Part shown: positions 1 through 10,687 of the stretch, piece after piece
How the letters are laid out: each line of letters starts with the position of its first letter
Numbering within the stretch: position 1 is the stretch's first letter
Source of the DNA: Cryptomeria japonica
Lineage: Eukaryota > Streptophyta > Pinopsida > Cupressales > Cupressaceae
Assembly: GCF_030272615.1 (NCBI RefSeq)
Contig: NC_081411.1
Coordinates: forward strand, 210,385,744 to 210,449,743
DNA length: 64,000 nucleotides
Reading direction: 5' to 3'
Translations under genes and position numbers: made by a program
The notes under the pieces: model-generated
The model's database searches: none
What the model was told of the DNA's origin: nothing
The model's input: only the letters and a program-made list of their open reading frames with translations

Positions 1-1
1 A

Positions 2-1180
2 TTGGACATACCCAAGGCCTATGATAGAGTCAAATGGATTTTTCTTTAGAAAATTCTCTTAGCCTTTGGTTTCAATGCAGAATGGATGAGTTGGATTATG
101 AGCCGTGTTACTTCGGCTTCTTTTTCAGTTATTGTGAATGGACAACCTTCAGAGCCTTTTAGTGCTTCTAGAGGCCTTCGCCAAGGGGATCCTCTTTCCC
201 CTTACCTATTTATTATTTTTGCGGAGGGTCTGGGTCTTTTTCTAAAATTCTGAGCTTCTCATGGCTGGATTAATGGATGGCAATGGGGAAATGGCTTGCC
301 ACAACTCTCACATCTCTAGTTTGTGGATTACACATCGCTTATGGGATTGGCACATCTTCGGGAAGCTAAAGCTTTTAGGAAAACCTTGGATATTTACCTT
401 GAAGCTTCATCAGGTCAGAAAGTCAATGAGAATAAATCCTCCATTTTCTTTTTCAATACCCCTCAGGCCATTCAGAGGCGTATTGCTGACATTCTATGGT
501 TCCAGATTGGGTCTCTTCCTTTTGTTTATTTGGGCATTGCTCTTACTGTTGGTAGACATCCTAGAGCCTCTTGGTAGATTTTTCTTGACAAGCTACGTCA
601 GAAGGTTAATCATTGGACTCACCATTGGTTATCTACTGTTGCTCATTTGATTCTTTTAAAGTTAGTTATTCAAGCTCTTCCTATATATAGGTGCTTTGTT
701 TAGGTTGCTCCCATGTATTTTCTTCAGAAATTTGATGCTCTTTTTCGTCAATTCCTTTGGAGTGGGAATTTATCAATTGCTAAATGGAGCCTTGTTAAAT
801 GGGAAACTATGTGCAGACCTAAGAATGAGAGCAGCCTTGGCTTATGTTATGCTATTTCAAATGGGCAAGCTCTTGTTGCTAAGTTATATTGACACTGGTG
901 TTCTAGCCAGAATCATCTTTGGGCCCTTATTCTCACCCTTAAGTATCTTCCAGGTGTTAATGTGGTTGATATTCCCTGCTTTCCTTTGGTGGGAAGATGT
1001 TTAATGATCTGGAACACTTTGAAACTTGGGGCTCAACTGGTTAAGAATGGTCTATTTTGGATTTGTCATACGAGATCTCAAGCTCTATCTTGGCTAGATT
1101 TTTGGGATGGAAATCCTTCTATCCTTTCTGCGCATCTCCACCTTAAGGTACTTTGTGATTCCTATACTGATGTTGGCTAG
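2..1180 (+). pseudogene. LINE reverse transcriptase domain (broken)
   Basis: The start reads as the RT palm motif LDIPKAYDRVKW, followed about 40 codons later by GLRQGDPLSPYLFIIFAEG (about 175-233), the hallmark plant LINE RT block. An ASSGQKVNENKS stretch near 407-440, in another frame, matches the region after the catalytic box. The catalytic YADD box itself should lie near 270-300 but is not readable; that piece appears deleted or scrambled. Stops occur from codon 16 on. In a live element this domain would copy the element RNA at a nicked chromosomal target. Confidence 0.85.
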
Positions 1181-1219
1181 GACACGGTTGACCATTATAA
1201 GATTGCCCATAATTGTGGG

Positions 1220-1870
1220 TTGATAGTTCTCTTTCATTGGAAACATCCTTCTGAATGGCCTGTAGGAGGATCTGATGAAGACAAGCAGGAGCGGGCTCAG
1301 ATTCTAGAGTCTTGGGAGTGCACTACCTTGGTTAGGAATGATGTTTTGGCTTGGGCTAGCAGTTATTTGTCTGGAAAGTTTTTTGTCTCTGCAGGGTATG
1401 TGGAGCTAGTGTGGGAGAGGTTTGGAGACATTCAGGTTCCTTGGTGGAATGAAGTTTGGTACAAGTTTTCTTGGCCCAAGTGCAGTTTTTTCATGTGGTT
1501 GGTTGTCCACAATCGGTCCCTTACTTGGGATAAATTAGTTAAATGCGGCTTTAAGGGCCCTTCGATGTGTGTGTTGTGTCGTAATAGTGAAGAAACTATC
1601 TCTCACCTTTTTTCCAGTGCTCCTTCACTAGGCATATTTGGCACTGTTGGTGGGAGGTGTGGAATCAAGCTTGTTGGTATGTCTCTTCTTTGGTTGAATT
1701 CTTTGTTCGGTGGGGTAAGGCTCTTGTCAAGACTTCCTTTCTTTAGGTTGCTTGGACTCTTGGCCCTTTTTTTATCATTTGTTATATCTAGTTGGAGAGG
1801 AATTGTCAGATCTTTCAAGATGTGTTGTTGGGGTCTCACCACTTGTGGGGAAAAATTTTCCATTCTCTAA
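1220..1870 (+). pseudogene. LINE zinc-binding (zf-RVT) domain with frameshift
   Basis: The frame encodes WWNEVWYKFSWPKCSFFMW, then CVLCRNSEETISHLF, the Cys/His pattern of the plant RT-associated zinc-binding domain. After the His the expected Cys is lost in this frame, but the next frame gives FQCSFTRHIWHCWW. The break falls in the T run at about 1608-1614, so loss of one T is the simplest explanation. The frame further on (from about 1786) reads LERNCQIFQDVLLGSHHLW, the usual linker before RNase H in plant LINEs. Confidence 0.8.
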
Positions 1871-1989
1871 GGGAAACTGTCTCGGCTAAATGTGACCTAT
1901 CAGAGGTTGTGGATCCTGGTGACATTATATGTTATAACCACCTTAATATTCCTCCTCCACAAAACCATATTATGAGGAATATATGTAGA

Positions 1990-2529
1990 CACCTTCTTTG
2001 AAATATAAATAGGGTGGGGAGGTGGATTCCTCCTCCACAAGGCATTCTAAAAATCAACATGGATGGGTCTTCTCAGGGAAACCCAGGTACTCCAAGTATT
2101 GGTGGATTTGGTAGAGATAGTTTGGGAATTATTTAGTGCATGTTTTCTATTTATAGAGGTCATCATACGAACAATTTGATGGAGGCTATTGCTATTTTGT
2201 ATGCTATGGAATGTTCTTGTGCTCTTCGATAGAGCAGGCTCATTTGCGAATCCGATTCATAGGTGGTGGTGCATTTGCTAAGCCAGCAACATTTTGAGGA
2301 TGTTAGTTGATAGTTAGCTTTTGTTGTTAACTAGATTCTTAATTTTTGTGCTTCTTTGTATTTTGTTACTTTCTCTCATATCCCAAGGGAGTGGAATGGA
2401 GTTGCAGATAGTCTGGCCAAATGGGCTTCTGATCACATGCAAAATTGGAATATTGTGGAAAAGGGTCAATTACCTCTGGGCTTGTCTCAACAACTTGACT
2501 ACTTAGTGGATCTTGATAGGACTAATTGA
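1990..2529 (+). pseudogene. LINE C-terminal RNase H (RVT_3 type), broken
   Basis: A frame starting near 2037 reads GILKINMDGSSQGNPG, the first RNase H strand with its catalytic Asp. It continues through SIGGFGRDS, an EAIAILYAME helix and ICESDS, and ends in LPLGLSQQLDYLVDLDRTN before a TGA. At least three stops interrupt it (TAG at about 2134, 2230 and 2261). The order and spacing are those of the RNase H that closes many plant L1-type ORF2 proteins. Confidence 0.85.
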
Positions 2530-2854
2530 TACCTATGCTCTATATTTTTTTCTTGTTTGAATAAATTTTAACCCCTCTTTTTTATTTAATATATGAATAT
2601 CTAAAGCTCGCATTCTTTCACTTTTGCCATTGTCATGTTTGTCTAGATTTCTCTATGGGTGTGCAGAAATTGGCCAACATATAGCCCTGGTGGAGTCTTA
2701 TTTTTCTGAGAATGTGGGTACCACTTATGGCTTATCATATTTGTATAATTGCTATTATCTCTGGTTTATGTGGTTCATGTTAGGTATACCCTAAAAATAT
2801 TGTTAGGGGTATTAATAAAGTGGTATCGAGCTTTCCTCTCAAAAACCAAAAAGC
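2530..2854. other. Left flank of Copia I; old LTR/primer-site remnant possible
   Basis: There is no gene here. At 2820-2832 the sequence GTGGTATCGAGC differs by one base from the initiator-Met tRNA primer site used by copia elements. It sits after a run that could be the end of an LTR. It may be the remains of an older retroelement that served as the target of Copia I. The last five bases, AAAGC (2850-2854), are the left target duplication of Copia I. Confidence 0.4.
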
Positions 2855-3260
2855 TAAAGATAAGTGATGCTGAGGTCCCAGTTCCATTGTTACAAGTTTA
2901 CTAGGATTTCCACTATAAAACACCACCATCCATCACAATGCTTCAGCTCAACCATCCACTGATCATGCACAACCATCCACCAATCACCGATCAAGGCATA
3001 TGTAGTTTGTTTAGGCTAATTTTTAGTTTTTGCATGAGTTAGTTGTTTTGTCTATTCTTAGTTTGAAGCTTTCTTTATAACCATTGAGGAAGCTCTCAAA
3101 TTTCTTTTAGGTTTGTTGAAATTATTAAATAGATTTATAATGTTTTATCAATCTTCAATAATAAAACTGTTAAGTTTTGGTGTTATCTTTTTTCTCTAGA
3201 TATAGTCTTGGGAGTTTATCAGCTGGCTACAAGAATAGGGAGTTTGATTTAGATTCTACA
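2855..3260 (+). repeat. Copia I 5' LTR
   Basis: This 406-bp LTR shares long runs with 30035-30456, for example around TTTACTAGGATTTCCA and CCAATCACCGATCAAGGCAT. It begins TA where the right copy has TG, and ends TCTACA. The right copy has extra sequence near 30228-30290 that is absent here, and this copy has its own short insert near 3068-3110. The copies therefore differ by indels as well as substitutions, and the insertion is not recent. Confidence 0.93.
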
Positions 3261-3262
3261 AG

Positions 3263-3276
3263 TGGTATCAGAGAAG
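3263..3276 (+). other. Copia I primer-binding site
   Basis: TGGTATCAGAGAAG lies two bases after the 5' LTR. It matches the complement of the 3' end of initiator-Met tRNA (TGGTATCAGAGC) except at the last bases. This fixes the plus orientation of Copia I. Confidence 0.9.
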
Positions 3277-3330
3277 GTAATATTTCTTTGGGTTGAAGTT
3301 TTTTGGTGTAAAAGTTTGCCAATATTAATC

Positions 3331-4200
3331 ATGTCAAATTTTAATAGCATGCCTATTTTAGAATTTGATGGTAATGACTATGATTATTGGTGCCTTAAGA
3401 TCCTAACCTTTTTGATAGGATAATATTTGTGAGAGATTATTGAATCAGGTTATGAGGAGCCAACTTATTGGAATGCCCTTTGTGTCAATGATAGAGCAAC
3501 CAAGAAGGAGGCAAGGAAGAAGAATGTTCAAGCTTGGCTTCACATTCAAATAGCTGTTGATAAGACCTTATTTCCAATAATTTCAAGAGAAACAACTGCC
3601 AAAGATGCCTGGAAGAATCGATAAGAATCTTATCAAGGTACTTCTCAAGTTAAGGTGGTCAAGCTTCAAACAATGAAGCAAGAGTTCAAGAATTTGAAGA
3701 TGTAAGAAGCTCAAAGTATAAACAACTATTGTGTCAGAGTCAAATATGTGGTCAATAAAATAGCTACACTTGGGGAAACTATAAGCATTGAAGTTTTGGT
3801 AAAAAATGTGTTGATATCTTTGACACCCAGATGGAATCATGTTGCCATAATCATAGAAGAAAGCAATGATTTGACAACCCTTCAGTTTGATCAATTGGTT
3901 GGATCCCTGATGTCTCATGAAGAAAGATTGAAAGATTCTTTTGAAGGTGTAGAGAAAGTATTTTCCTCTAAATTTCAAATCACAACGAATGAAGATGCCA
4001 GCAATAGTAGCACCTTAAGCAATCAAGGCCAAGGTAAATGGAAAATTCAAAATTCTTCAAGAGGAAATAGAGGCAAAGGTGGCTCAAAGTGAAAAGGTGG
4101 TTCTAGTGGAAGAGGTAGAGTTAGATTTGATAAGAGAAATGCTCAATGTTGTCATTGTAACAAGTATGTCCACTTTGAAAGAGAAGGTAGATTGAAAGAA
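3331..4200 (+). pseudogene. Copia I gag (broken)
   Basis: The frame opens with ATG at 3331 (MSNFNSMPILEFDGNDYDYW), the usual copia gag start in which the target-binding FDG..Y..W block comes first. It continues through an HIQIAVDKTLFPIISRE-like helix and a long UBN2-type region to a Gly/Arg/Ser-rich tract (about 4050-4120). The zinc knuckle follows at about 4147-4190 (CCHC..): the first two Cys and the His are present, but the last Cys is Gly. At least five stops interrupt the frame, at about 3421, 3430, 3622, 3703 and 4090. Gag would form the RNA-packaging particle. Confidence 0.9.
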
Positions 4201-5282
4201 GGTAAAAGTGCTAACTATGCTCCAAATCACTTATTTTTATCTTATAAAGGTGAAAATACTAGTAAAGATGTTTCGTATCTAGATTATGGATGCTCTAACC
4301 ATATGATTGGGAATTAGAAGTTATTTTCAACAAAGGATGGAAGTCTCAAATCTAAGATCCAACATGGTAATGATAAATCATTGGAAGTTGTAGCTAAAGA
4401 AGATATGGAAATCCACACAAAAGAAGGTATAAAGAGTACTCATGATATTTATTATACTCCACAGTTGAAGCACAATTTGTTAAGTGTTGGACAATTATGT
4501 GAGAAGAATAGAAAAGTTTTCTTTGAGAATAAGACATGTGCTATCTATGATAAGAATCAAGGCAATAGGGTGATCATTGTTGTGCCTATGACAAGGAATA
4601 GGATGTTCCCTTTGAGGTTTGGTAAACATAACAGCAGTTTGGAAAATCTGGCATATGAGGATTCAAGTTGGTTATGGCATCTCAAGTATGGACATTTAAA
4701 TTTTCACAATTTGAAGCTTCTCACCTCGCATGCATTAGTTTCTAGTTTTCCCAAGGTTGAGGAGAATAAGGAGGTTTGTGAAGATTGTGCTAAAGGCAAG
4801 CATGCAAGAGAAAAGTTTCCAAAGGGAAATGCATGGAGGACCCATCACCCACTTTAGCTTGTTCATCCAAATATTTGTGGTCCTATGCAAAATAAGAGTT
4901 TGGGTAAGTCATCATATTTCATCACTTTTATTGATGATTACTCATGAAATTGTAAGGTATATATATTTAAGGCCAAAGATGAAGCTAGTGTTACCGTTTT
5001 GAGGACTGGCCGTGGAGGATAATTTTGTTCAAAGTCTTTCGAGAGTTATTGTGATATGAATGGCATCAGGAGGTATCTTACTACTTCATAAACACCTCAA
5101 CAAAATGGAGTAGCTGAAAGGAAGAATCATATAATGGTTGAAATGGTAAGGTGCATGTTACAAACCAAGGGTTTGAGAAATTCTTATTGGGGAGATGCAG
5201 TTTCTATAATAGTGTATATATTCAACTGTAGCCCCACTAGCATACTTGAAAATATGATTCCGCATGAAGCTTGGTATGGGAA
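4201..5282 (+). pseudogene. Copia I protease, GAG-pre-integrase and integrase (first block)
   Basis: The protease motif reads YLDYGCSNHM (about 4276-4305), with Tyr in place of the Ser/Thr of the catalytic D-S/T-G. Next comes an intact stretch (4381-4854) with the GAG-pre-integrase region and the integrase zinc site: WLWHLKYGHLNFHN, then CEDCAKGKHA. The integrase core follows in other frames. FITFIDDYS carries the first Asp. The middle Asp is replaced by Gly (LRTGRGG, then a stop). TPQQNGVAERKN carries the Glu. The block stops at a GAAGCTTGGTATGGGAA sequence where the next element inserted. Integrase activity is excluded by the lost Asp alone. Confidence 0.92.
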
Positions 5283-6233
5283 TGTTGGGATATAAGAGCA
5301 CTGAGAGAGGGGGGGGGGGGGGGGGGGTGAATTAGTGTTCTATCGGAATGAACATTTTTTGACTTTCTACACTATGCAAATATGTACTGGTAAACAAATA
5401 AGAATATAACAAGAAGCAAATAAATCATACACATAAATGAACACCATAACACACAGAATTTATAAGTGGAAAATCTCAATGAGGAAAAACCATGGTGGGA
5501 TTTGTGACCCACAATATAAGTTCATTGGCCATTTGAAAAGATATTACATAAACACGGGCCTACACTTGCAGGAAGGCACACTTCCTAGAGCATACTGCTC
5601 ATCAATGAAGAGTCTCACTGAATACAAACTTTTCGCTAAAGTAAATTACTAAAAATGAACTCAGGAATGCATCTGATATGCTAGATATAGTTCTGATTCT
5701 TGTTATTCTATGTACCGGTTCACAGTCTTGAACTAATATAGGTATTACTTCACCTCCAAGAGTTCTTTCCTAGCTATCTATAGATCATTACATTATATAA
5801 TGTTTGAATACAAAACTGCTATACCTATTCACCTATTACATCATTCTCACATTTGCATCCTATATCTCTTCTTCTTCTTTTCTTATTTTTGAAATTGACC
5901 TAGTAGACTGACTTATATACCTATTACATATTATATGCCTTATGCTGGCTTACAATGCATTTACAAAAGATATTAAATGTTGGCCTCAACAATAATTACA
6001 AAATGGTTTACAAAAACAAATCTTCCTTGATGTCAAATTCCTTGAAGTTTCGATGCCAGATGCCAGTGTCGGTGTCGGTGCCAGTGTAGCCCTAAATGCT
6101 TCCAATGCCGGTATCTGCCAGTATATGCCTCCTAGTGCCGATTTGTGAATTCGATCAAATCTTGATGCCTTATATCTGATCTTATTTCCATCAATGACAA
6201 CAAAATGAATCCAATGAGTGTCGATTGCCAACA
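5283..6233 (-). repeat. 3' LTR of the pol-less element
   Basis: Read on the minus strand it starts TGTTGGCAATCGACA and ends ATCCCAACA. It aligns along its whole length with 15761-16702, apart from small indels (for example a TATGATCTCC-containing stretch near 16270-16310 missing here). Near its outer end lies a 19-base G run (5309-5327) that is only 7 bases in the other copy. Confidence 0.93.
5309..5327 (+). repeat. Poly(G) tract of 19 in the LTR
   Basis: Nineteen consecutive G bases sit 26 bases inside the LTR edge. The paired LTR has seven at the same place (15785-15791). Slippage expansion or an assembly error at a homopolymer are both possible. Confidence 0.9.
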
Positions 6234-6249
6234 ATCTCCCCCTTTGGCA
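6234..6249 (-). other. Polypurine tract of the pol-less element
   Basis: On the minus strand this reads CAAAGGGGGAGAT immediately before the 3' LTR, the standard copia plus-strand primer. Similar TCCCCCTTTG blocks recur on the plus strand at about 6237 and 6359, with TGGCATTGATGGCAA and TGACATTAATGACAA following. This suggests an internal duplication of the tract. Confidence 0.88.
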
Positions 6250-6422
6250 TTGATGGCAACACTCATGTGAAAAATGGATTCCTTGTCGGTGTGCTCCCCC
6301 TGAGAAACACACTTCAACTAATAACATAGTCCTTGATATTTTTCACATATGTACATACTCCCCCTTTGACATTAATGACAAAGACCGGTGAAAGAATAAA
6401 TAACGAAATAATATAGTTAGAG

Positions 6423-9400
6423 TCATTTGCACTTAGTCATCTTTAGAATTTGTAGGTATACTTTTTGCAGCAACTGAAGATATGTGCCCTGACTTGATTT
6501 GAAAGTGTCTGATACCAATGCAAGTCCACTGATTAGGTGGGCAAGTGATTCCTTCTCCTGGGTATCTACCGATGTGGGCTTGGCTAGCATATCTATGCAT
6601 TCTCTCTTGTGAACACCCAAAGAGTCAAGTCTTGGACTCACCAGTCCTCTTAAATTTATTGCTCTCCTCAGTATTTTATCCTTTTCTTTCTGAAAAACAA
6701 AAACTTGGTTCTCCAAGGATAAAATTTGTCCATCAATGGATGTAGTTAGTTTAGTTAGCCCATCAAAATAATTAGCAATAGTAACCGTTTTGTCATATAA
6801 TTATTTGAATTTGTCATTTACATTATTTGTTAGATTTCTTATATTGCAACATACTCGGTAAATATTGGTGCATTGTTTCAAACAAACCACAATAGAGATA
6901 AGTTTCTCCTCTATCTTCTTCTTTCCAGTTTTTATAAGTTGATCAAAATTTGCCCTCTTTATAGCAAAGAAACTGTCCAAAGCCTGTCAGTTTGCAATTT
7001 GTCTCAAGTATTGATAGTTATTTGATATGTGTTTTGTTAAAGCTTTGAGCTTACCAGAAGGGCTTGTTCCATACTCTATCTAACAGTCAGGCCTTATTTT
7101 GTGTAATATAGAGATCGATTGATCAATTAACCCTTGTCTATAGTTCCTTCCTTTAACAATTTTTGAGTGGCCATCATCATTAGTTCTGTTGGACCTAACT
7201 CAGAAACTAATTTCTTCTCAACCTGTGAAGTGTCAATTGCCAAAAATCTTGTTGAGGAATCTATTTTTCCTGTCGGTATGGACTCAGTTGATTTAACCTT
7301 GTCCATCTCAACCTCTTTTTCATTGGTGTCTTCGCCACTTAGTGCAGTGTTGGTTACTATCGGTGGAGTATTATCCATAGTGTTTCCAGTGTCCTATACA
7401 CTCTCTTTCTCAAAATTTGTTTGTGCTGATATAAACTATACACTCTCTGTGACTTATGATTGAGGTTGTGTACCTGTAGTTACAACCGGTTGTGATTGTG
7501 TCAAAATTGGAGTAGAACTACACAAAACACCCTTTCCTTTTGATTTGCCAAGAATTGTAGGGGATGTTACCTTTGCAAATTCTTCTTGAGTTGTGACAAA
7601 GTATGGGTTTTTCTGAAAGAATTTTGTCCATTCCTTACTTGTCTCATTTACCACCTCATTCACTCTACCCATCATAAGACTTATCTATCAGTTTTTACTA
7701 CTAAATTTTTTCCTATTGGAAGTATCTATACATCTTTTCATCTCTTCATTATTTATAGTGCTACTTCCTTTATTTCCCTATCCCTCTTGACAACATCAAG
7801 TCTCCTATCTTCAAGTTTTTTGTATAGAGATAAAGGTATCTCTTTCAAAATTTCAACTAATGCCTTCTTATAGTAATCTATATACAATAAAATAGCTTCC
7901 TCGAGCTCATTTTTCTCACTCTCTTCAGAAAGTTCATAATATTTTGATAAATTCTTTAATATCCCATCTTTTGTCACTTCATCAATAATTTCAGTACAGG
8001 TCATTGTTGACTTACCAGATCTGGTATCATCACCCTTCTTCTTTTTGCTTGTTGTTGCCGGTGTGACTAGTTTCCTCTTCTGCATAGGCTTCCTTACCGG
8101 TGGTGGAGGTGCAGTAGGATGAGATGCCTTTCTAACAAGTCTCCTCCTTGGTTCTACCTTTTGTCTCTCTACTAGTGGTTTTACCACATCCTTCCTTTGT
8201 ACCCTTCTGAACGCCAGAGGCTCATTATCCTCAGGGTCAGAGTCAGAAGTGATTGGGGAAATGTGTGCTTGTGGCTTCTTCACTTCTTTAGTAGCAATAT
8301 TTGATGATTTGACTCCCTATTTAGATTGGGAACCTAGCTGAGTATCTATATTATAAATCACATTCTGCACATATGCAAACATTTTCTCAATTTTCTTCTC
8401 TCTCCTTTTTCTATTGAAACCTTTTTTCACTTCAAGAACCTTTTCTCCTATTGTACCGAAGTGCTCTATTTTATCATCCAAATGGGCATCTAGCAATGTC
8501 TTTGCATAGACTTCAAAGATCCTGTCATCTACCCCTTATCCTAGCTCAGTGATCTATATTTGCCTAGATTCAACAGCTTCCATGAGTGTTTCATCAGTTT
8601 TCACCATGAATCATATGTCAGTAGAATACTTCTCCATAATGTCCTTAGAGATTCTTTCCCTTTGCCTCATGTTCTCCTAAAATTTCTTGAAGTAACCCTA
8701 GAGATTCTCATCCCTGTCGGTACCAAGACCAGTGATAGCCATTTTGATTTGCATACCTACTGGTATGTCATGAGCCCATTGCTTCTTTCCTAAACCGGGT
8801 AGCTCATTCAGGAAATCAAGCATTAAACAAACAATTAAGTTTCTATATTTCAATGTCCCTTTCTTGGTTCCTTTGATCTTTTTAAGGTTTAACATTAACT
8901 CACTCCTCATCAATTCACATAAGTTATACTTCACATTATTTTTTAACATTTGATATGCGGCATGAATGCATGAAATAGAAATAGAATTCAATCAATTAGA
9001 TTAAGTTACATTATATTCTATGATCATGCTTGCAAATTTCATGTTTGAGTAAATGATTGTTCTTATCCTTATAGATCTGTTATCTGGTGTAGAAACAGTG
9101 AGTTTTTGAACCTCTGTGTTGGAAATTTTCTTACTAGGTTCTTGTCCAACCCTAGGTAAGTCAGTGACAACTTGAATAGCTTCCTTTGTGATCATGTAGG
9201 GTTTGTCTAACCAAATGAATTCATTGTGAACCTTGCTCAGGATGTATTTGATAACTTTATCCTTGAATTCAAGTAAATATAGAATATTAGTTAACCATAG
9301 ATCATCAGTTGCCTTAAATTTTGTTTTAATATTTTTGGTGTCTCCTAGTATCATTGATTGATACATTCTTTTTATGTCTTTGGTGCCCAAATCCTCAAGA

Positions 9401-9588
9401 GTGCAGTGGATGTATGCCCTCACATCTTCAATATACATTACTACTTCAGGAACCCTAGAAAATGCTCTCGCAGAGTCTTCCTTCTTCATAATTTTGGGAA
9501 CCTCCTTAAAGACTAGCGTTAACCTATCCTTAACTTTGGCAATTGTCGGATTTGTAACAAAAGTAGGAGCGGAAGATCCAGATGCCAT
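6423..9588 (-). pseudogene. Large unassigned ORF of the pol-less element (about 1,050 codons, broken)
   Basis: I do not recognise this protein. Reading from ATG at 9588, one phase carries 9588-9001 (195 codons, uninterrupted), then 8991-8698 and 8283-7753. The phase shifts once before 7675 and again before 6716. About ten stops lie in between, but the protein character stays continuous. The N-terminal part is helical, with a FIWLDKPYMITKEAIQVVTDLP stretch (9270-9205, on the minus strand). The middle is charged and Pro/Arg/Lys-rich (around 8240-8030, including TTSKKKKGDD), resembling a nuclear-targeting linker. A Ser/Thr/Gln-rich part follows (around 7580-7280). The C-terminus has a heptad-like stretch with LSLENQVFVFQKEKDKILRR near 6725-6670. 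It lacks zinc knuckles and D-S/T-G, DDE or YxDD motifs. It occupies the place of pol and ends just before the polypurine tract. Alternatives are an env-like or extra ORF, or a captured gene. Confidence 0.7.
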
Positions 9589-9941
9589 TTTAGAAAATAC
9601 CTGAGTGAATGCCGGTGAAAGATTTGAGTGCTTTAGATAACTTCTCGAAATCCTCTCTCAATGATTTGCTTGCTCTTAGTTCACCTTTACTTCTCTCTGA
9701 TTGCTTGAATGCTTGGTGAGTGAAAATGAATTCACTTACCCTCTTTTATCAGCAAATAAAACCATAGTTTTTTGTCATTAATGCTTCATGAACAACCCTA
9801 TAGATGTCAGTTTCACAGTTAAGTGCCGGCGTAACCTTCATCGATGATGAACACAGTTCTCCAAATTTCTTTCTAGATCTCCTTAGATCTTTTCCAGGGT
9901 AATATGCAAAATTTAGTAGTGACTTTGCCAACCCCTAAGGC
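9589..9941 (-). other. Spacer between gag and the large ORF
   Basis: This 353-bp stretch is between the gag stop and the ATG of the large ORF. A 60-codon minus-strand frame (9931-9749) runs through it with a Lys/Arg-rich middle, followed by a second helical-looking stretch in the same direction. It could be a broken continuation of gag or leader sequence. No known motif is visible. Confidence 0.4.
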
Positions 9942-10687
9942 TTATTCCTCAGTTACCGGTGGAGGATTACCCTTTTCTACCAGTGGATATACCAGTATAG
10001 ATCCATCTCCACTTTGTTCTTTAGATTTTCTAACCCATCTCTTGGTGTGATCTTGTTGTATTTTATCTACCTTCTTCTTTCCTTTCTCATTGTCTTTATC
10101 ATTATTAGCTGGTTGAGTCTTGCTTCTCCAATAATTAGCAATATGAGCTATTTTGTTGCATGCATAACATGTAACATTGTTCTTCTGAATTGCTTTGACA
10201 TATCCAGTATTATTATTATTTCTTGACCTACAATTATTAGAAAAATGCCCAAACTTTCTACATGCCATGACATTTAACATTCATTTTGTAGTCTTTAGAT
10301 TTATGACCATTTTTCTTGGAGTTTGTGCGTTGACCGAGAACATAATTGTAGTTTTGATTTGCCTTATTTCTACATTGTTTAGCCATGTGCCCAAATTTAT
10401 TGCAAAAAAACATCTACCATTGAAGTTATAAGCATTAGATTTCCTTACTGGTTTCCTCTGTTCTGATGAGTTTTGCATACCAGTTGTCTGATCTTCATTA
10501 GCAGTACCAAAACTTTCACCTTGTACAAATCCAAGTCCTCTAGAATAATCAATCTGTCTTTGTCTTTTCAGGAAGCCATCCAACTGTGTAGTACTGATCC
10601 TAAAATTTTCTTTATATTCACTTGTAGTAGTCACATCATCTCTCAAAGTAGTTATTTGTCTGTCAAGTTCTCGTTCATTGTTTCGGG
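9942..10687 (-). pseudogene. Gag C-terminal part with zinc knuckles
   Basis: On the minus strand the frame enters at 10687 as NNERELDRQITTLRDD and runs through a Gln/Arg-rich stretch. Knuckle-like blocks follow: a degenerate one around 10425-10380, then CRKFGHFSNNC (about 10267-10235), then CYACNKIAHIANYW (about 10173-10130) with the last Cys replaced by Trp. It ends in a Lys-rich tail at a stop at 9942-9944. This is the nucleocapsid part of gag. Its first residues continue the coiled coil that stops at 15291, which is the main evidence for the insertion between them. Confidence 0.85.

Larger units (their letters stand above)
1..2529 (+). mobile_element. Degraded LINE (L1-like non-LTR retrotransposon), 5'-truncated by the window
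   Basis: Three modules of a plant LINE ORF2 lie in order on the plus strand: reverse transcriptase, reverse-transcriptase zinc-binding domain, and a C-terminal RNase H. There are no LTRs. Coding sequence is broken by many stops and frame changes, so the copy is dead. The left edge of the window cuts it inside the RT, so endonuclease and ORF1 are not visible. The last in-frame stop is at 2527-2529. I see no clear poly(A) tail or target duplication, so the 3' boundary is set from the coding end only. Confidence 0.85.

Noticed and set aside
3583-3978. 131-codon minus-strand frame
   Set aside because: It is the reverse of the Copia I gag and has no motifs of its own.
7167-7873. Plus-strand frames of 95-98 codons
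   Set aside because: They mirror the minus-strand large ORF of the pol-less element.
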